40,644 nucleotides of DNA from an uncultured Candidatus Pelagibacter sp. (GCA_943841085.1 CALSWN010000001.1:1-40644); one strand, 5' to 3'; shown: positions 9,681 through 20,114, counted from the stretch's first letter. A program made the numbers and translations. Notes: generated from the sequence alone by a model not told the origin.

Positions 9681-9972
9681 TTTTTTTTAATATATAAAGT
9701 GTCTCACCTTCTTTGCCAAACAAAAACTTTTCTCTAATTAATATCTCAATATAATCTAAGTCTAATTTATCACTTAACAAAGAATTTTTAAATTCAAGGT
9801 TTTTAATCTGATTGGTTAGTTTTTTTTCTTTATTTTGTAAAGTTATTAAGATTTCTTTTTTTTTGAAGTAAGAAAAAAGTCCTCTTTCACCATCTAAAAG
9901 ATTAAAGAAAAAATAAAGTATTAAAAAAGTTGAGATAAGTAAAAAATAATTTTTTTTTAATTTTTTTAACAT
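9670..9972 (-). CDS. ftsB: FtsB/DivIC-type septum formation initiator
   Basis: 100 aa with one N-terminal [11 protein letters not shown], coiled coil and [16 protein letters not shown]; adjacent to eno. Confidence 0.87.
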   Translation of the reverse strand: MLKKLKKNYFLLISTFLILYFFFNLLDGERGLFSYFKKKEILITLQNKEKKLTNQIKNLEFKNSLLSDKLDLDYIEILIREKFLFGKEGETLYILKKNDN

Positions 9973-11228
9973 TAATGAATTTTATTCATTATGGCCTTTT
10001 TTCCAAGCTCTTCTTCTATACGTAATAATTGATTATATTTGGCAACACGTTCAGATCTAGCTAATGATCCTGTTTTTATTTGATTTGAATTAGTTCCTAC
10101 AGCTAGGTCTGCTATAAAAGTATCTTCGCTATCACCTGATCTATGAGAAATTATTGTTTTATAGCCAATAATTTGTGCAAATTTAATAACTTCTAGAGTT
10201 TCAGAAACTGTGCCAATTTGATTGAGTTTGATTAATATTGAATTTGACGAATTATTTAAAAAACCTTTTTTAAGCCTTTCTAAATTGGTAACATAAAGGT
10301 CATCACCAACTATTTGAACATTTTTTGTATTCTTAATCAGTTTACTCCATGACATCCAATCATTTTCTCCAAATGGATCTTCAATAGATTTAATTTTGTA
10401 TTTACTTATTATTTTTTTGTATTCTTTAATTGATTGATCTACTGAAATAAATTTTTTTGAATGAATAGAGTATTTCTTTTTTTTTATCAATTCATTTGCA
10501 GCGACATCCAAACAAATTGAAACATCTTTGCCATTCTTAAAACCTGACTTTTTAATAGCAGCTACAACTAAATCTAAAGCTTTTTCATTGTTGCTAATCA
10601 TAGGAGCAAAACCACCTTCATCTCCTACTGATGTTGATAAACCTTTCTTGATAATTAAATTTTTTAAATTATTAATTACAATAAAGCATATTCTCATAGC
10701 CTCTGAAAAATTCTTTGCTCTATCAGGTCTAATCATAAATTCTTGAATTCTTAAACCATTGTTAGCATGAGCTCCTCCATTAATTATATTCATTAATGGA
10801 TAAGGTAATTTATAATTATTTTTTACTAAAAAAGTTTTATATAAAGGAAGTCTTTTAATCTTTGCGGAAAGTTTTTTTGTAGCCATCGATACAGCTAAAA
10901 TTGCGTTGGCTCCTAAGTTTGTTTTTTGCCTAGTTCCATCTAAATTAATTAAAATTGTATCTATACGTGTTTGATCGTGTACACTTTTGCCTTTTAATTT
11001 TTTTGAAATTTTTGAATTAACTAAATAAACTGCATTAAAAACACTTTTGCCTAAATATTTTTTATTTGTACTGTCTCGTTTTTCAAATGCTTCATATGTA
11101 CCTGTTGATGCTCCTGATGGAGAAATAGCAGATGCGCTTAAATTTTTTGAATAAACTTCAGCTTCAATTGTTGGGTTTCCTCTGCTATCAAAAACTTGAC
11201 GAGCTTTAATCTTTAAAATTTTACTCAT
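9972..11228 (-). CDS. eno: Enolase
   Basis: KARQVFDSRGNPTIEAEV, GANAILAVSMA, SVGDEGGFAP, IEDPFGENDW, ISHRSGDSEDTFIADLAVGT. Confidence 0.99.
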   Translation of the reverse strand: MSKILKIKARQVFDSRGNPTIEAEVYSKNLSASAISPSGASTGTYEAFEKRDSTNKKYLGKSVFNAVYLVNSKISKKLKGKSVHDQTRIDTILINLDGTRQKTNLGANAILAVSMATKKLSAKIKRLPLYKTFLVKNNYKLPYPLMNIINGGAHANNGLRIQEFMIRPDRAKNFSEAMRICFIVINNLKNLIIKKGLSTSVGDEGGFAPMISNNEKALDLVVAAIKKSGFKNGKDVSICLDVAANELIKKKKYSIHSKKFISVDQSIKEYKKIISKYKIKSIEDPFGENDWMSWSKLIKNTKNVQIVGDDLYVTNLERLKKGFLNNSSNSILIKLNQIGTVSETLEVIKFAQIIGYKTIISHRSGDSEDTFIADLAVGTNSNQIKTGSLARSERVAKYNQLLRIEEELGKKAIMNKIH

Positions 11229-12053
11229 TTATTTTTTAATTAGATTATCTATTTCAAATAATTGAGATAGTAATTTTTCTAATTTATCCAAAGGAACCAT
11301 ATTAGGCCCATCAGATGGAGCATTGTCTGGATCTTGATGTGTCTCAATAAAAACACCCGCTACACCAACTGCAACTGCAGCTCTAGCTAAGTATTCTACA
11401 AATTCTCTTTGGCCACCACTGGTCTCACCTAACCCTCCAGGTTGTTGTACAGAATGTGTGGCATCAAAAATAACTGGATAACCATTTTTTGCCATTATAG
11501 GTAATGATCTCATATCAGAAACTAAAGTGTTATAACCAAAACTGGCACCTCTTTCTGTAACTAAAATATTATTGTTACCAGAGTCTGCGATTTTTTTGGT
11601 AACATTAACCATATCCCACGGTGCAAGAAATTGACCTTTTTTAACATTAATAATTTTTCCTGTTTTTGCAGCAGCAATTAATAAATCTGTTTGCCTGCAT
11701 AAAAATGCTGGAATTTGTAATACATCTGCATGAGAAGCTACAATAGAACATTGTTCAGCATTATGTATATCAGTTAATATTGGAACATCTAATTCTTTTT
11801 TAACCTTATCAAAAATAGGTAACGATTGTTCAAGACCTGCTCCTCTTTGTCCTTTTAAGCTGGTTCTATTAGCTTTATCAAAAGATGTTTTGTAAATAAA
11901 ATCCATATTAAACTTAGAGGTAATCTCTTTAATCTTACCAGCCATATCCATAGCATGTTGTTCAGTTTCAAGCTGACATGGGCCGGCTATAATACAAATC
12001 TTATTGCTATTCGAAATTTCTATATTTCCACAATTAACTTTTATATTTTTCAT
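11229..12053 (-). CDS. kdsA: 3-deoxy-8-phosphooctulonate synthase
   Basis: [57 protein letters not shown]. Confidence 0.98.
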   Translation of the reverse strand: MKNIKVNCGNIEISNSNKICIIAGPCQLETEQHAMDMAGKIKEITSKFNMDFIYKTSFDKANRTSLKGQRGAGLEQSLPIFDKVKKELDVPILTDIHNAEQCSIVASHADVLQIPAFLCRQTDLLIAAAKTGKIINVKKGQFLAPWDMVNVTKKIADSGNNNILVTERGASFGYNTLVSDMRSLPIMAKNGYPVIFDATHSVQQPGGLGETSGGQREFVEYLARAAVAVGVAGVFIETHQDPDNAPSDGPNMVPLDKLEKLLSQLFEIDNLIKK

Positions 12054-13666
12054 TTATGATTTTTTGCTGCCTTGATAAATGAAGAGAATAATGGATGTGG
12101 TGCTAAAGGTCTAGATTTAAATTCAGGGTGAAATTGAACAGCAACAAACCAAGGGTGATTTTTTAACTCAATAATCTCTGGTAATTTGTTATCTGGGGAT
12201 AATCCTGAGAAGATTAAGCCATTTTTTTCAAATTTTTCTTTATAACTAATGTTAACTTCATACCTGTGTCTATGTCTTTCTTTGATTAATTTTGATTTAT
12301 AAATCTTTTTAACTAATGAATTTTCTTTTAATTTTGCGTCATATAGACCAAGTCTCATAGTGCCGCCTAGATCTTTATCAGTTCCTTTAATTAATTTACC
12401 ATATCTATTCCATTCGTTAATTAAGCCGATAATTGGAACACCACCCGTTCCAAATTCGCTTGAATTTGCATTTTTTATATTTAATTTATTTCTAGCGAAT
12501 TCTATAATTGCCATCTGCATACCAAAACAAATTCCAAAAAAAGGAATTTTTTTCTCTCTTGCATATTTAATTGCTTCAATTTTACCTTCAGTTCCTCTTT
12601 TACCAAAACCTCCTGGTATTAAAATTCCCGAAACATCTTTTAATTTTTTTTTTATTTCAGAAACTTTTAAGGTTTCAGAGTCTATTCTCATTAAATTAAT
12701 TTTTAAATTATTATCAATTCCGCCATGAGTTAAAGCCTCATCTAATGATTTGTAAGCATCTTTAAGATCAACATATTTACCAATGATTGCAATATTAATA
12801 GATTTTTTTGTATGAAGAACAGTTTTTGTAATTTTTTTCCAAGGATTTAAATTTACTTTTTTCCTTGTTTTAATCTTAAAATATTCAAGCACCTGTTTAT
12901 CTAAATTCTCTCTATTGAAACTAATTGGAGCTTCGTAAATAGTTTTAACATCAACTGTTTGAATTACATTTTTAATATCAACATTACAAAACAAAGAAAT
13001 TTTCTTTCTGTGATCTAACGGTATAGGTCTTTCAGACCTACAAATAATAATATCTGGCTGTATACCAAGGCTTCTTAATTCTTTTACTGAGTGTTGAGTG
13101 GGTTTTGTTTTAATTTCATCTGAAGCTCTAAGGTATGGAACTAAAGTTAAATGAATAAATAGAGCATTTCTTTTATTAACATCATTTGCAAATTGCCTTA
13201 TTGCTTCAACAAAAGGAAGGCTTTCAATATCACCTACAATTCCTCCAATTTCACAAATAATAAAATCCTCTTTAGATGTGTCATTTTTTATAAAATCTTT
13301 TATACGATCTGTTATGTGTGGAATAACCTGAACTGTTTTCCCTAAGTAGCCACCTTGGCGTTCTTTTTTTAATACATCACTATAAATTTTTCCTGTAGTA
13401 ATATTGTCAGATTTTTTTGCTGATATGCCTGAAAATCTTTCATAGTGACCTAAATCTAAATCAGTTTCTGCTCCATCATCAGTTACAAAAACTTCTCCAT
13501 GTTGAAAAGGACTCATTGTTCCAGGATCAATATTTAAATAAGGATCTAATTTCCTTAATCTTACCCTATAACCTCTTGATTGAAGTAGATATGCTAAAGA
13601 AGCTGAAGAGAGACCTTTGCCTAAAGATGAAACCACGCCGCCTGTGACAAATATATATCGCGCCAT
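12050..13666 (-). CDS. pyrG: CTP synthase
   Basis: [73 protein letters not shown]; GATase motif [16 protein letters not shown]. Confidence 0.99.
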   Translation of the reverse strand: MARYIFVTGGVVSSLGKGLSSASLAYLLQSRGYRVRLRKLDPYLNIDPGTMSPFQHGEVFVTDDGAETDLDLGHYERFSGISAKKSDNITTGKIYSDVLKKERQGGYLGKTVQVIPHITDRIKDFIKNDTSKEDFIICEIGGIVGDIESLPFVEAIRQFANDVNKRNALFIHLTLVPYLRASDEIKTKPTQHSVKELRSLGIQPDIIICRSERPIPLDHRKKISLFCNVDIKNVIQTVDVKTIYEAPISFNRENLDKQVLEYFKIKTRKKVNLNPWKKITKTVLHTKKSINIAIIGKYVDLKDAYKSLDEALTHGGIDNNLKINLMRIDSETLKVSEIKKKLKDVSGILIPGGFGKRGTEGKIEAIKYAREKKIPFFGICFGMQMAIIEFARNKLNIKNANSSEFGTGGVPIIGLINEWNRYGKLIKGTDKDLGGTMRLGLYDAKLKENSLVKKIYKSKLIKERHRHRYEVNISYKEKFEKNGLIFSGLSPDNKLPEIIELKNHPWFVAVQFHPEFKSRPLAPHPLFSSFIKAAKNHK

Positions 13667-13706
13667 GGAATTATCTTATATCGATTAATCTATGAAATGA
13701 AAAGTT

Positions 13707-14009
13707 TTAATTGTTATTTTCTGGAATTGATGGTGTATCGTCTATTTTTTCCTCAGTTTTATCCAAAACTGAAGAGCTTGGGGTTAACTCTCCTCTTGAA
13801 ATTATCGTAAGTGCAAGACTACAAATTATAAATAATGTTGCTACTATCGCAGTAGCTTTTGTCATAAAGTTTCCGGCAGTTCTAGAAAACATAAAATTAT
13901 CTTGTGAAACACCTATTCCTAATGCACCGCCCTCAGATTTTTGGACCAGTATTAAAAGAACAAGTATTACAGCTATTATCAAATTGATTACTAATAAAAA
14001 ATTTTCCAT
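13707..14009 (-). CDS. secG: Preprotein translocase subunit SecG
   Basis: 100 aa, two TM; VLLILVQKSEGGALGIG. Confidence 0.94.
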   Translation of the reverse strand: MENFLLVINLIIAVILVLLILVQKSEGGALGIGVSQDNFMFSRTAGNFMTKATAIVATLFIICSLALTIISRGELTPSSSVLDKTEEKIDDTPSIPENNN

Positions 14010-14014
14010 TGGGA

Positions 14015-14755
14015 TTAACTATACGTTTTTTTAACTATATCAATAAATTTTTTTGAATTTTGAGAGGCTCCACCTATTAAATAACCATCTATATTATTAA
14101 TTTTTTTTAAGTTTTTAATATTTTCTGAACTAACTGATCCTCCATATAAAACTCTTGGTTTTTTTTTCTTAAATTTATTTTTAATAAATTCTACTGTCTT
14201 CAAAAGATCGTTTGATTTTGGAATAATACCAGTGCCAATAGCCCAAACAGGCTCATAAGCAATAAAAATATTTGAATTGTTTTTTATATTTTTTAATCCG
14301 TTTTTGATTTGTCTAGATAAAATTAATCTTGTTTTCTTCCTCTTTTTTTCAATCAGAGTCTCACCAATACAAAAAATAACTTTTAATTTTGCTTTAAGTG
14401 CACTTTTGATTTTTAAATTAATCAAACTATCATTTTCCCCTTTTTTTCTATTTTCAGAATGTCCAATGATTACAAACTGAGCACCAATGTTTTTTAACAT
14501 GCGAGGATTAATAAATCCTGTATGAGGGCCATAATCATCATTTTCATGACAATTCTGAGCTCCAATACCAATTTGGCAATTTTGGAATTTTTTAGAAAAA
14601 GAACTAATTAAAGTGTAAGGTGGACAATAAATCAATCTACCTTTATTTATTTCTTTAGATTTAGAAAATTTGATAACTTTATCTAATGAATTTAACGAAG
14701 ATAAGTTTCCGTACATTTTCCAATTTGCTATAAAATACATATATTTATTTGTCAT
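14015..14755 (-). CDS. tpiA: Triosephosphate isomerase
   Basis: FIANWKMYG, FVIIGHSENRK, IAYEPVWAIGTG, VLYGGSVSSEN, YLIGGAS. Confidence 0.98.
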   Translation of the reverse strand: MTNKYMYFIANWKMYGNLSSLNSLDKVIKFSKSKEINKGRLIYCPPYTLISSFSKKFQNCQIGIGAQNCHENDDYGPHTGFINPRMLKNIGAQFVIIGHSENRKKGENDSLINLKIKSALKAKLKVIFCIGETLIEKKRKKTRLILSRQIKNGLKNIKNNSNIFIAYEPVWAIGTGIIPKSNDLLKTVEFIKNKFKKKKPRVLYGGSVSSENIKNLKKINNIDGYLIGGASQNSKKFIDIVKKTYS

Positions 14756-14811
14756 AATGAAAAATTTAACCTATATCTTTGTATTTTACAGATCAATATA
14801 TAATTAACATA

Positions 14812-16224
14812 ATGATTAAAAATTTTACAAAAAAGAAATTTGCAGGATTATTACTTATCTTAGTAATTATCATCGCTTTTGGTTTTGGAGGTTTTGGTGG
14901 TGGATTCAATATTGGAAATCAAAATAACATAGCTAAAATAAATAATACAAATATTTCGACTCAGGATTTTATGAATTATTTAAATCAATCAGGATTGAGT
15001 GAACAGGTTGTGAAAAAAAATATTGATAACAATATAATTGAGGAACTTTTAACGACTTTAATTTCTACAACTTTACTTAGTTTAGAAATAAAAAATTTGA
15101 ATTTAAAGATGTCAGAGAATGTTTTGATTGAAAAAATTAAAAAAAATAAAAATTTTCATGATGAAAATGGTAAATTTAGAAGAACAATTTATGAAAAATT
15201 CTTATTAACAAATAACATGAATGCACCAATTTATGAATTAAAACTAAAAGAAAATGCTCTACAAAAACAATTATTCACATATATAAGTAGTGGTGCAAAA
15301 TCACCTAATTTTTTAGTAAACAAATTTTTTAAAGAAAAAAATAAGCAAATCGACATCGCTTATGTTGGTTTAGAAAAATTTTATAAGAAAAAAAATCAAT
15401 TCACAGATATTGAGGTTCTAAATTTCATTGAAGAAAATTCTGATAAACTCAAACAAGATCATATTGACTTTTCGTTTGTAAAAATTACACCACAAAACTT
15501 ATTGGGCTTAGAAGAATTCAATCAAGCTTTTTTTGATAAAATTGATGAAATTGATAATTTAATATCCAAAAATATAGACTTCAATACAATTGTTAAAGAT
15601 CTAAATATCAAACCTACACTAAAAAAAGATTATATTAATCTCGAAAATAAAGAAACAATTGAAAATAAAATTTATAATTCTAGAGAAAATAAAATTCAAA
15701 TACTAGATTACAACGAGTCTTTTATTTTTTATCAAATAGATGTAATTAAAAATAAATTACCTAATATAGATAATTTAAAATTTAAAACACAAATCAAAAA
15801 TCTATTATTTCAAAAAGAAAAATATGAGTTTAATAAGAGAATATTAGAAGAAATTAACGAAAAAAAATTTACTCAATTATCTTTTGATAAACTTGGTGTA
15901 AATGGGATTAAGAAAATTAAATTAAACTCAATCGAAGATTACTCAACGTTTGAAGCTAACTCAATTAATGTTTTATACTCGCTTCCAATTAATTCATTTG
16001 TTTTGGTGAGTGATGAAAATAAGAAAATTTTTGTTGCAAAAATATTAAATTTTAATCAAAAAGATCTTCCTAAAGACTTAAATAAATTAAATGGAATTTC
16101 AAATCAAGCAAGTGCACAGAATAGAAATAGTATTTTAAAATCCTATGATTTGCTTCTTAATCAAAAATATAAAGTAGTAATTAATGATAAAACTCTAGAC
16201 AGAGTAAAAAATTACTTCAAATGA
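14812..16224 (+). CDS. SurA_N/PpiD-like periplasmic folding factor; the parvulin domain is not clearly recognisable
   Basis: The ORF opens at 14779, but MIKNFTKKKFAGLLLILVIIIAFGFGGFGGG starting at 14812 looks like the real N-terminus (short basic stretch then TM). SurA_N-like region follows (IAKINNTNISTQDFMNYLNQSG). Position upstream of trpE matches alphaproteobacterial ppiD. Confidence 0.78.
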   Translation: MIKNFTKKKFAGLLLILVIIIAFGFGGFGGGFNIGNQNNIAKINNTNISTQDFMNYLNQSGLSEQVVKKNIDNNIIEELLTTLISTTLLSLEIKNLNLKMSENVLIEKIKKNKNFHDENGKFRRTIYEKFLLTNNMNAPIYELKLKENALQKQLFTYISSGAKSPNFLVNKFFKEKNKQIDIAYVGLEKFYKKKNQFTDIEVLNFIEENSDKLKQDHIDFSFVKITPQNLLGLEEFNQAFFDKIDEIDNLISKNIDFNTIVKDLNIKPTLKKDYINLENKETIENKIYNSRENKIQILDYNESFIFYQIDVIKNKLPNIDNLKFKTQIKNLLFQKEKYEFNKRILEEINEKKFTQLSFDKLGVNGIKKIKLNSIEDYSTFEANSINVLYSLPINSFVLVSDENKKIFVAKILNFNQKDLPKDLNKLNGISNQASAQNRNSILKSYDLLLNQKYKVVINDKTLDRVKNYFK

Positions 16225-17678
16225 TTTTAAATCGAAACTTTAAAGATTTTAAGTTTCAACACATAAGAAACAAAAATCAAATCATATACACCACTCAAAA
16301 AGTAGAAAATGACCAAGAGGTCTTAAATTTAATTGATAATTTTTTAAATGAAAAAAATAGTTTTATTTTTGAGTCGGTTGAAAAAGGGAAGATAAGAGGA
16401 AGATATACTATTTTTGGTAAAAATCCTGATAAGATTTGGGAGTTCAATAACAAAAGCTCTTATTTAATTACAAACAAATCAAAAAAAAAAATTAAAGGGA
16501 CGCCTGATAAAATTATTGAAACAATTATAGAAAATTTCAAGTTTAAGACACCATCAAGTCTTCCACCTATTTGTTCATTAATATCTGGTTATTTTTCATA
16601 TGACTCTATTAGGTATATAGAAAAAATACCTAACAAGTGTAAGGACGATTTAAATTTACCCGACGTAAGATTGTTAAGACCAAGAACATTAGTTATCCAT
16701 GATAATTTAAAAAAGAAAATTTTTTATATTATTAATATTTTTAATGATGAGAAAATTTCAAATTATAAAACTAAGTATTTAGAAATTGAGAATGAAATAA
16801 ATGATTTATTAATTCAGGCCTCATTAGAAAAAAATATTTTTTATAAAAATGACAAAGCAAATATTAAAGTTAAATCCAATACTTCTAAAAATAAATTTTT
16901 AAGAATGGTTAGTAAGGCTAAAGAATACATTAAAATTGGAGATATCTTTCAAGTAGTTTTAAGTCAAAGATTTGAAGCAAAACTTTCAAAAAAACCATTA
17001 GAAATTTATAAAAAACTAAGGGTTACGAACCCCTCTCCATTTATGTATTTTTTTAATTTCCAAGACTTTCAAATAATTGGGGCTAGTCCTGAAATTCTAG
17101 TTAGATTAAGAGATAACAAGATTACTGTTAGACCAATAGCAGGAACTAGACCTAGAGGTAAAAATTCTAAAGAAGATGATTTTTTTGCAAAAGATTTACT
17201 AAAGGATAAAAAAGAACTTTCAGAACATCTAATGCTGCTTGATTTGGGTAGAAATGATGCAGGTAAAGTTTCTGAAATAGGCACCATTAAAGTTACTGAA
17301 AGTTTTATTATAGAAAAATACTCTCATGTAATGCATATAGTTTCTAATGTAATAGGTGTTTATAATAAAAAAATTTCTAAATTTAGATCCTTGCTTGCAG
17401 GTTTTCCGGCTGGAACAGTTTCTGGTGCACCTAAAATTCGTGCTATGGAAATTATTGATGAACTAGAGACAACAAAGAGAAAAGTCTATGCTGGAGGAAT
17501 TGGTTATTTTTCAGCTAATGGTGAATTTGATACCTGTATTGCATTAAGAACTGCAGTTGCCAAAAATAAAAAATTTTATGTTCAAGCAGGTGCAGGCATT
17601 GTAGCTGATAGTAAGCCAATTAAAGAGTATGAAGAAACTGTTAATAAAGCAAAAGCACTAATGAATGCTCTAAAATAA
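16221..17678 (+). CDS. trpE: Anthranilate synthase component I
   Basis: IGDIFQVVLSQRF, NPSPFMYFF, GASPEILVR, RPIAGTRPRG, LDLGRNDAGKV, FPAGTVSGAPKIRAMEIIDELE, IALRTAV. Confidence 0.98.
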   Translation: MILNRNFKDFKFQHIRNKNQIIYTTQKVENDQEVLNLIDNFLNEKNSFIFESVEKGKIRGRYTIFGKNPDKIWEFNNKSSYLITNKSKKKIKGTPDKIIETIIENFKFKTPSSLPPICSLISGYFSYDSIRYIEKIPNKCKDDLNLPDVRLLRPRTLVIHDNLKKKIFYIINIFNDEKISNYKTKYLEIENEINDLLIQASLEKNIFYKNDKANIKVKSNTSKNKFLRMVSKAKEYIKIGDIFQVVLSQRFEAKLSKKPLEIYKKLRVTNPSPFMYFFNFQDFQIIGASPEILVRLRDNKITVRPIAGTRPRGKNSKEDDFFAKDLLKDKKELSEHLMLLDLGRNDAGKVSEIGTIKVTESFIIEKYSHVMHIVSNVIGVYNKKISKFRSLLAGFPAGTVSGAPKIRAMEIIDELETTKRKVYAGGIGYFSANGEFDTCIALRTAVAKNKKFYVQAGAGIVADSKPIKEYEETVNKAKALMNALK

Positions 17679-18250
17679 TGAAAATTATATTAATAGATAA
17701 CTACGATAGTTTTACATTTAATTTATATCACTACATATCTTCATTAGGGGTTAATGTTGATGTAATTAGAAATGATAAAATTACTGACATTGAGATAATA
17801 AAAAATAAATATAATAGAGTGGTTATTTCTCCAGGTCCTGGCAATCCAAATCAATCAGGTAATTGTATAAAGATAGTAAAATCTTTATATACAAAAATTC
17901 CAATATTAGGTGTTTGTCTAGGTCACCAAGTTATTGGACAAGTATTTGGTTCAAAGATTATTCAAGCTAAAAAATTAATGCATGGAAAAACAAGTATAAT
18001 AAAATCAAAAAAAATTGGTATATTAAAAAATCTTCCCTCTAAATTTGAGGCTGTAAGATACCACAGCCTAATTATTGATAAAAAAACACTTTCAAACGAA
18101 CTTGAAATTACCGCTGAAACAAAAGACGGAATTATTATGGGTGTAAAACATAAAAAATATAATATTCATGGTGTTCAATTTCACCCCGAAAGTATAAAAA
18201 CCACTATAGGCATAAAAATATTAAAAAATTTTATAAATTACAAAATTTAA
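17678..18250 (+). CDS. trpG: Anthranilate synthase component II (glutamine amidotransferase)
   Basis: LIDNYDSFTFNLYHY, VISPGPGNP, GVCLGHQ, GVQFHPES. Confidence 0.97.
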   Translation: MKIILIDNYDSFTFNLYHYISSLGVNVDVIRNDKITDIEIIKNKYNRVVISPGPGNPNQSGNCIKIVKSLYTKIPILGVCLGHQVIGQVFGSKIIQAKKLMHGKTSIIKSKKIGILKNLPSKFEAVRYHSLIIDKKTLSNELEITAETKDGIIMGVKHKKYNIHGVQFHPESIKTTIGIKILKNFINYKI

Positions 18251-19242
18251 TGAAAAGATATCTAAAGAAACTAAGAAATAAAGAAAATCTATCTTTTGAT
18301 GAGAGTAAAGTGGCATTTGAAATACTAATGAACGGCAAAGCTTCAGATAGTGAAATATTTGATTTTTTAACTTTATTGTCTGCAAAAGGTGAAGTTTCTG
18401 ATGAAGTTGCTGGAGGTGTTTATGTACTAAGAAATAAGTCTAAAAGAGTTAATGTTAAGAATTGTATCGATACATGTGGGACAGGTGGAGATGGTATGAA
18501 TACATTAAATATTTCAACAGCTTCAGCCTTATTATTATCAAGCATGGGAATTAAAGTAGCAAAACATGGCAATAAAGCTGTTTCATCTAAATGTGGATCA
18601 GGAGATGTTTTAGAGGCTTTAAATATAAAAATCGATTTAGAGCCTAAAGATATTGAGGAACAAATTAATAAAAATAATTTTGGTTTTATGTTTGCACCAA
18701 ATTATCACAGTGCTATGAGGTTTGTTGGACCAACTAGAAAAAAAATAGGTAAGAGAACAATATTCAATATGATTGGTCCTCTAAGTAGCCCTGCCATGGT
18801 CGATAGACAAGTTGTTGGTGTTTTTGATAATAGTTTATTAAGAATTTTTGCAGATGCTCTTAGAAATTTAGGTATAAAATATGCTTGGATTGTTAATAGT
18901 GAAGATGGGTTAGATGAAATATCACCTTATGCAAAAACAAATGTTATTCAATTAAAAGACGGTGAAACTTCAGAAATAATAATAGATCCCAAAGAATTAA
19001 ACATTGGTGCAAATAAATTTGATGATTTGATTGGTGATAACGCTGAATTTAATGCAAATGAAATAATAAAAATATTTAAAGGTGAGGACAATGATTTTTC
19101 AAAAGCTGTTTGCTTAAATGCAGCAGCAGGCCTTATTGTCGCAGAACAAAATTCAAAATTTAAAGATGCTTATGAGTCTGCAAGATCACATATACTGTCA
19201 GGTCAAACCTTCGAAAATTTAAAAAAGATACAAAATGTCTGA
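18250..19242 (+). CDS. trpD: Anthranilate phosphoribosyltransferase
   Basis: DTCGTGGDGMNTLNISTASA, KHGNKAVSSKCGSGDVLEAL, FMFAPNYHSAMR, RTIFNMIGPL. Confidence 0.98.
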   Translation: MKRYLKKLRNKENLSFDESKVAFEILMNGKASDSEIFDFLTLLSAKGEVSDEVAGGVYVLRNKSKRVNVKNCIDTCGTGGDGMNTLNISTASALLLSSMGIKVAKHGNKAVSSKCGSGDVLEALNIKIDLEPKDIEEQINKNNFGFMFAPNYHSAMRFVGPTRKKIGKRTIFNMIGPLSSPAMVDRQVVGVFDNSLLRIFADALRNLGIKYAWIVNSEDGLDEISPYAKTNVIQLKDGETSEIIIDPKELNIGANKFDDLIGDNAEFNANEIIKIFKGEDNDFSKAVCLNAAAGLIVAEQNSKFKDAYESARSHILSGQTFENLKKIQNV

Positions 19243-20026
19243 AAACATTCTAGAGAAAATAATTAAAAAAAAAATTGAACGTATTGATTTATTAAAAAAA
19301 TCAATTTCACTAAAATCTTTAAATGAAAAAATTAATGAAAACAAATCATTCATCAATTTTAAAGACAAAATACAAAAGAATATCGATAGTAATAAAATTT
19401 CTTTAATAGCTGAAATTAAAAAAGCTAGTCCTTCTGCCGGTATAATAATAGAAAATTATGACCCTATAGAAATAGCTAAGATTTATAATCATAATAAAGC
19501 AACTTGTTTATCCATACTTACAGAAGAAGATTTTTTTTTAGGTAATCTTATTCATGTAAGCAAAATTAAAGAAAAAATAAACCTACCCATTCTTTGTAAA
19601 GATTTTTTTATAGATAAATTTCAAGTTCATCTTGCTAAAAGTTATGGTGCAGATGCTATATTAATAATAATTGCTGGTGTTTCTGATAAGTTAGCAAATG
19701 ATTTATACGAGGAGGCATTAAAACTTAACATGTCTGTGATAGTTGAAGTACATACTGTTGAAGAAGCAAAAAAAGCCCTTAACTTTAAAGAAGCATTAAT
19801 AGGAATTAATAATAGAAATCTTAAAACACTTAAGACAGATATAAATACAACTTATGATATCCATGATATTTTAATTAATCATAGTGGTCCTTTAATTTCT
19901 GAGAGTGGAATTAAAACAAAAAAAGAACTTCTTGCATTAAAAGATAAAACTAATATTAAAACTTTTTTAATTGGTGAATCACTCTTAAAAAATTTAGATA
20001 ATAATTCAATTTTTTCAGTCCTTTAG
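19235..20026 (+). CDS. trpC: Indole-3-glycerol phosphate synthase
   Basis: LIAEIKKASPSAGII, LSILTEEDFFLG, LPILCKDFFID, IGINNRNLKTL, ISESGI. Confidence 0.97.
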   Translation: MSENILEKIIKKKIERIDLLKKSISLKSLNEKINENKSFINFKDKIQKNIDSNKISLIAEIKKASPSAGIIIENYDPIEIAKIYNHNKATCLSILTEEDFFLGNLIHVSKIKEKINLPILCKDFFIDKFQVHLAKSYGADAILIIIAGVSDKLANDLYEEALKLNMSVIVEVHTVEEAKKALNFKEALIGINNRNLKTLKTDINTTYDIHDILINHSGPLISESGIKTKKELLALKDKTNIKTFLIGESLLKNLDNNSIFSVL

Positions 20027-20045
20027 TCAAATTACCCTTTGTTTT

Positions 20046-20071
20046 AAACAATTTTTAACTGTTGTTTTTTT
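20046..20071 (+). terminator. Weak candidate intrinsic terminator after trpC
   Basis: AAACAA (20046-20051), 10-nt loop, TTGTTT (20062-20067), then a T-run. The stem is short and AT-rich. Confidence 0.25.
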
Positions 20072-20075
20072 AGGA

Positions 20076-20090
20076 GAACTTTTGTAGAAC
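20076..20090 (+). promoter_or_regulatory. LexA (SOS) box, GAAC-N7-GAAC
   Basis: GAACTTTTGTAGAAC matches the alphaproteobacterial LexA direct-repeat motif (GTTC-N7-GTTC or its complement GAAC-N7-GAAC) exactly; 25 bp before the lexA ATG. Confidence 0.85.
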
Positions 20091-20097
20091 ATATTTT

Positions 20098-20112
20098 GTA
20101 CGATATTTGTTC
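20098..20112 (+). promoter_or_regulatory. Second, degenerate LexA box, GTAC-N7-GTTC
   Basis: GTACGATATTTGTTC differs from GTTC-N7-GTTC at one half-site position; orientation opposite to the first box; ends 2 nt before the lexA ATG. Confidence 0.5.
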
Positions 20113-20114
20113 TT

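Noticed and set aside
12360-12728. 122-aa + strand ORF antisense to pyrG
   Set aside because: Shadow ORF of the highly conserved CTP synthase gene.
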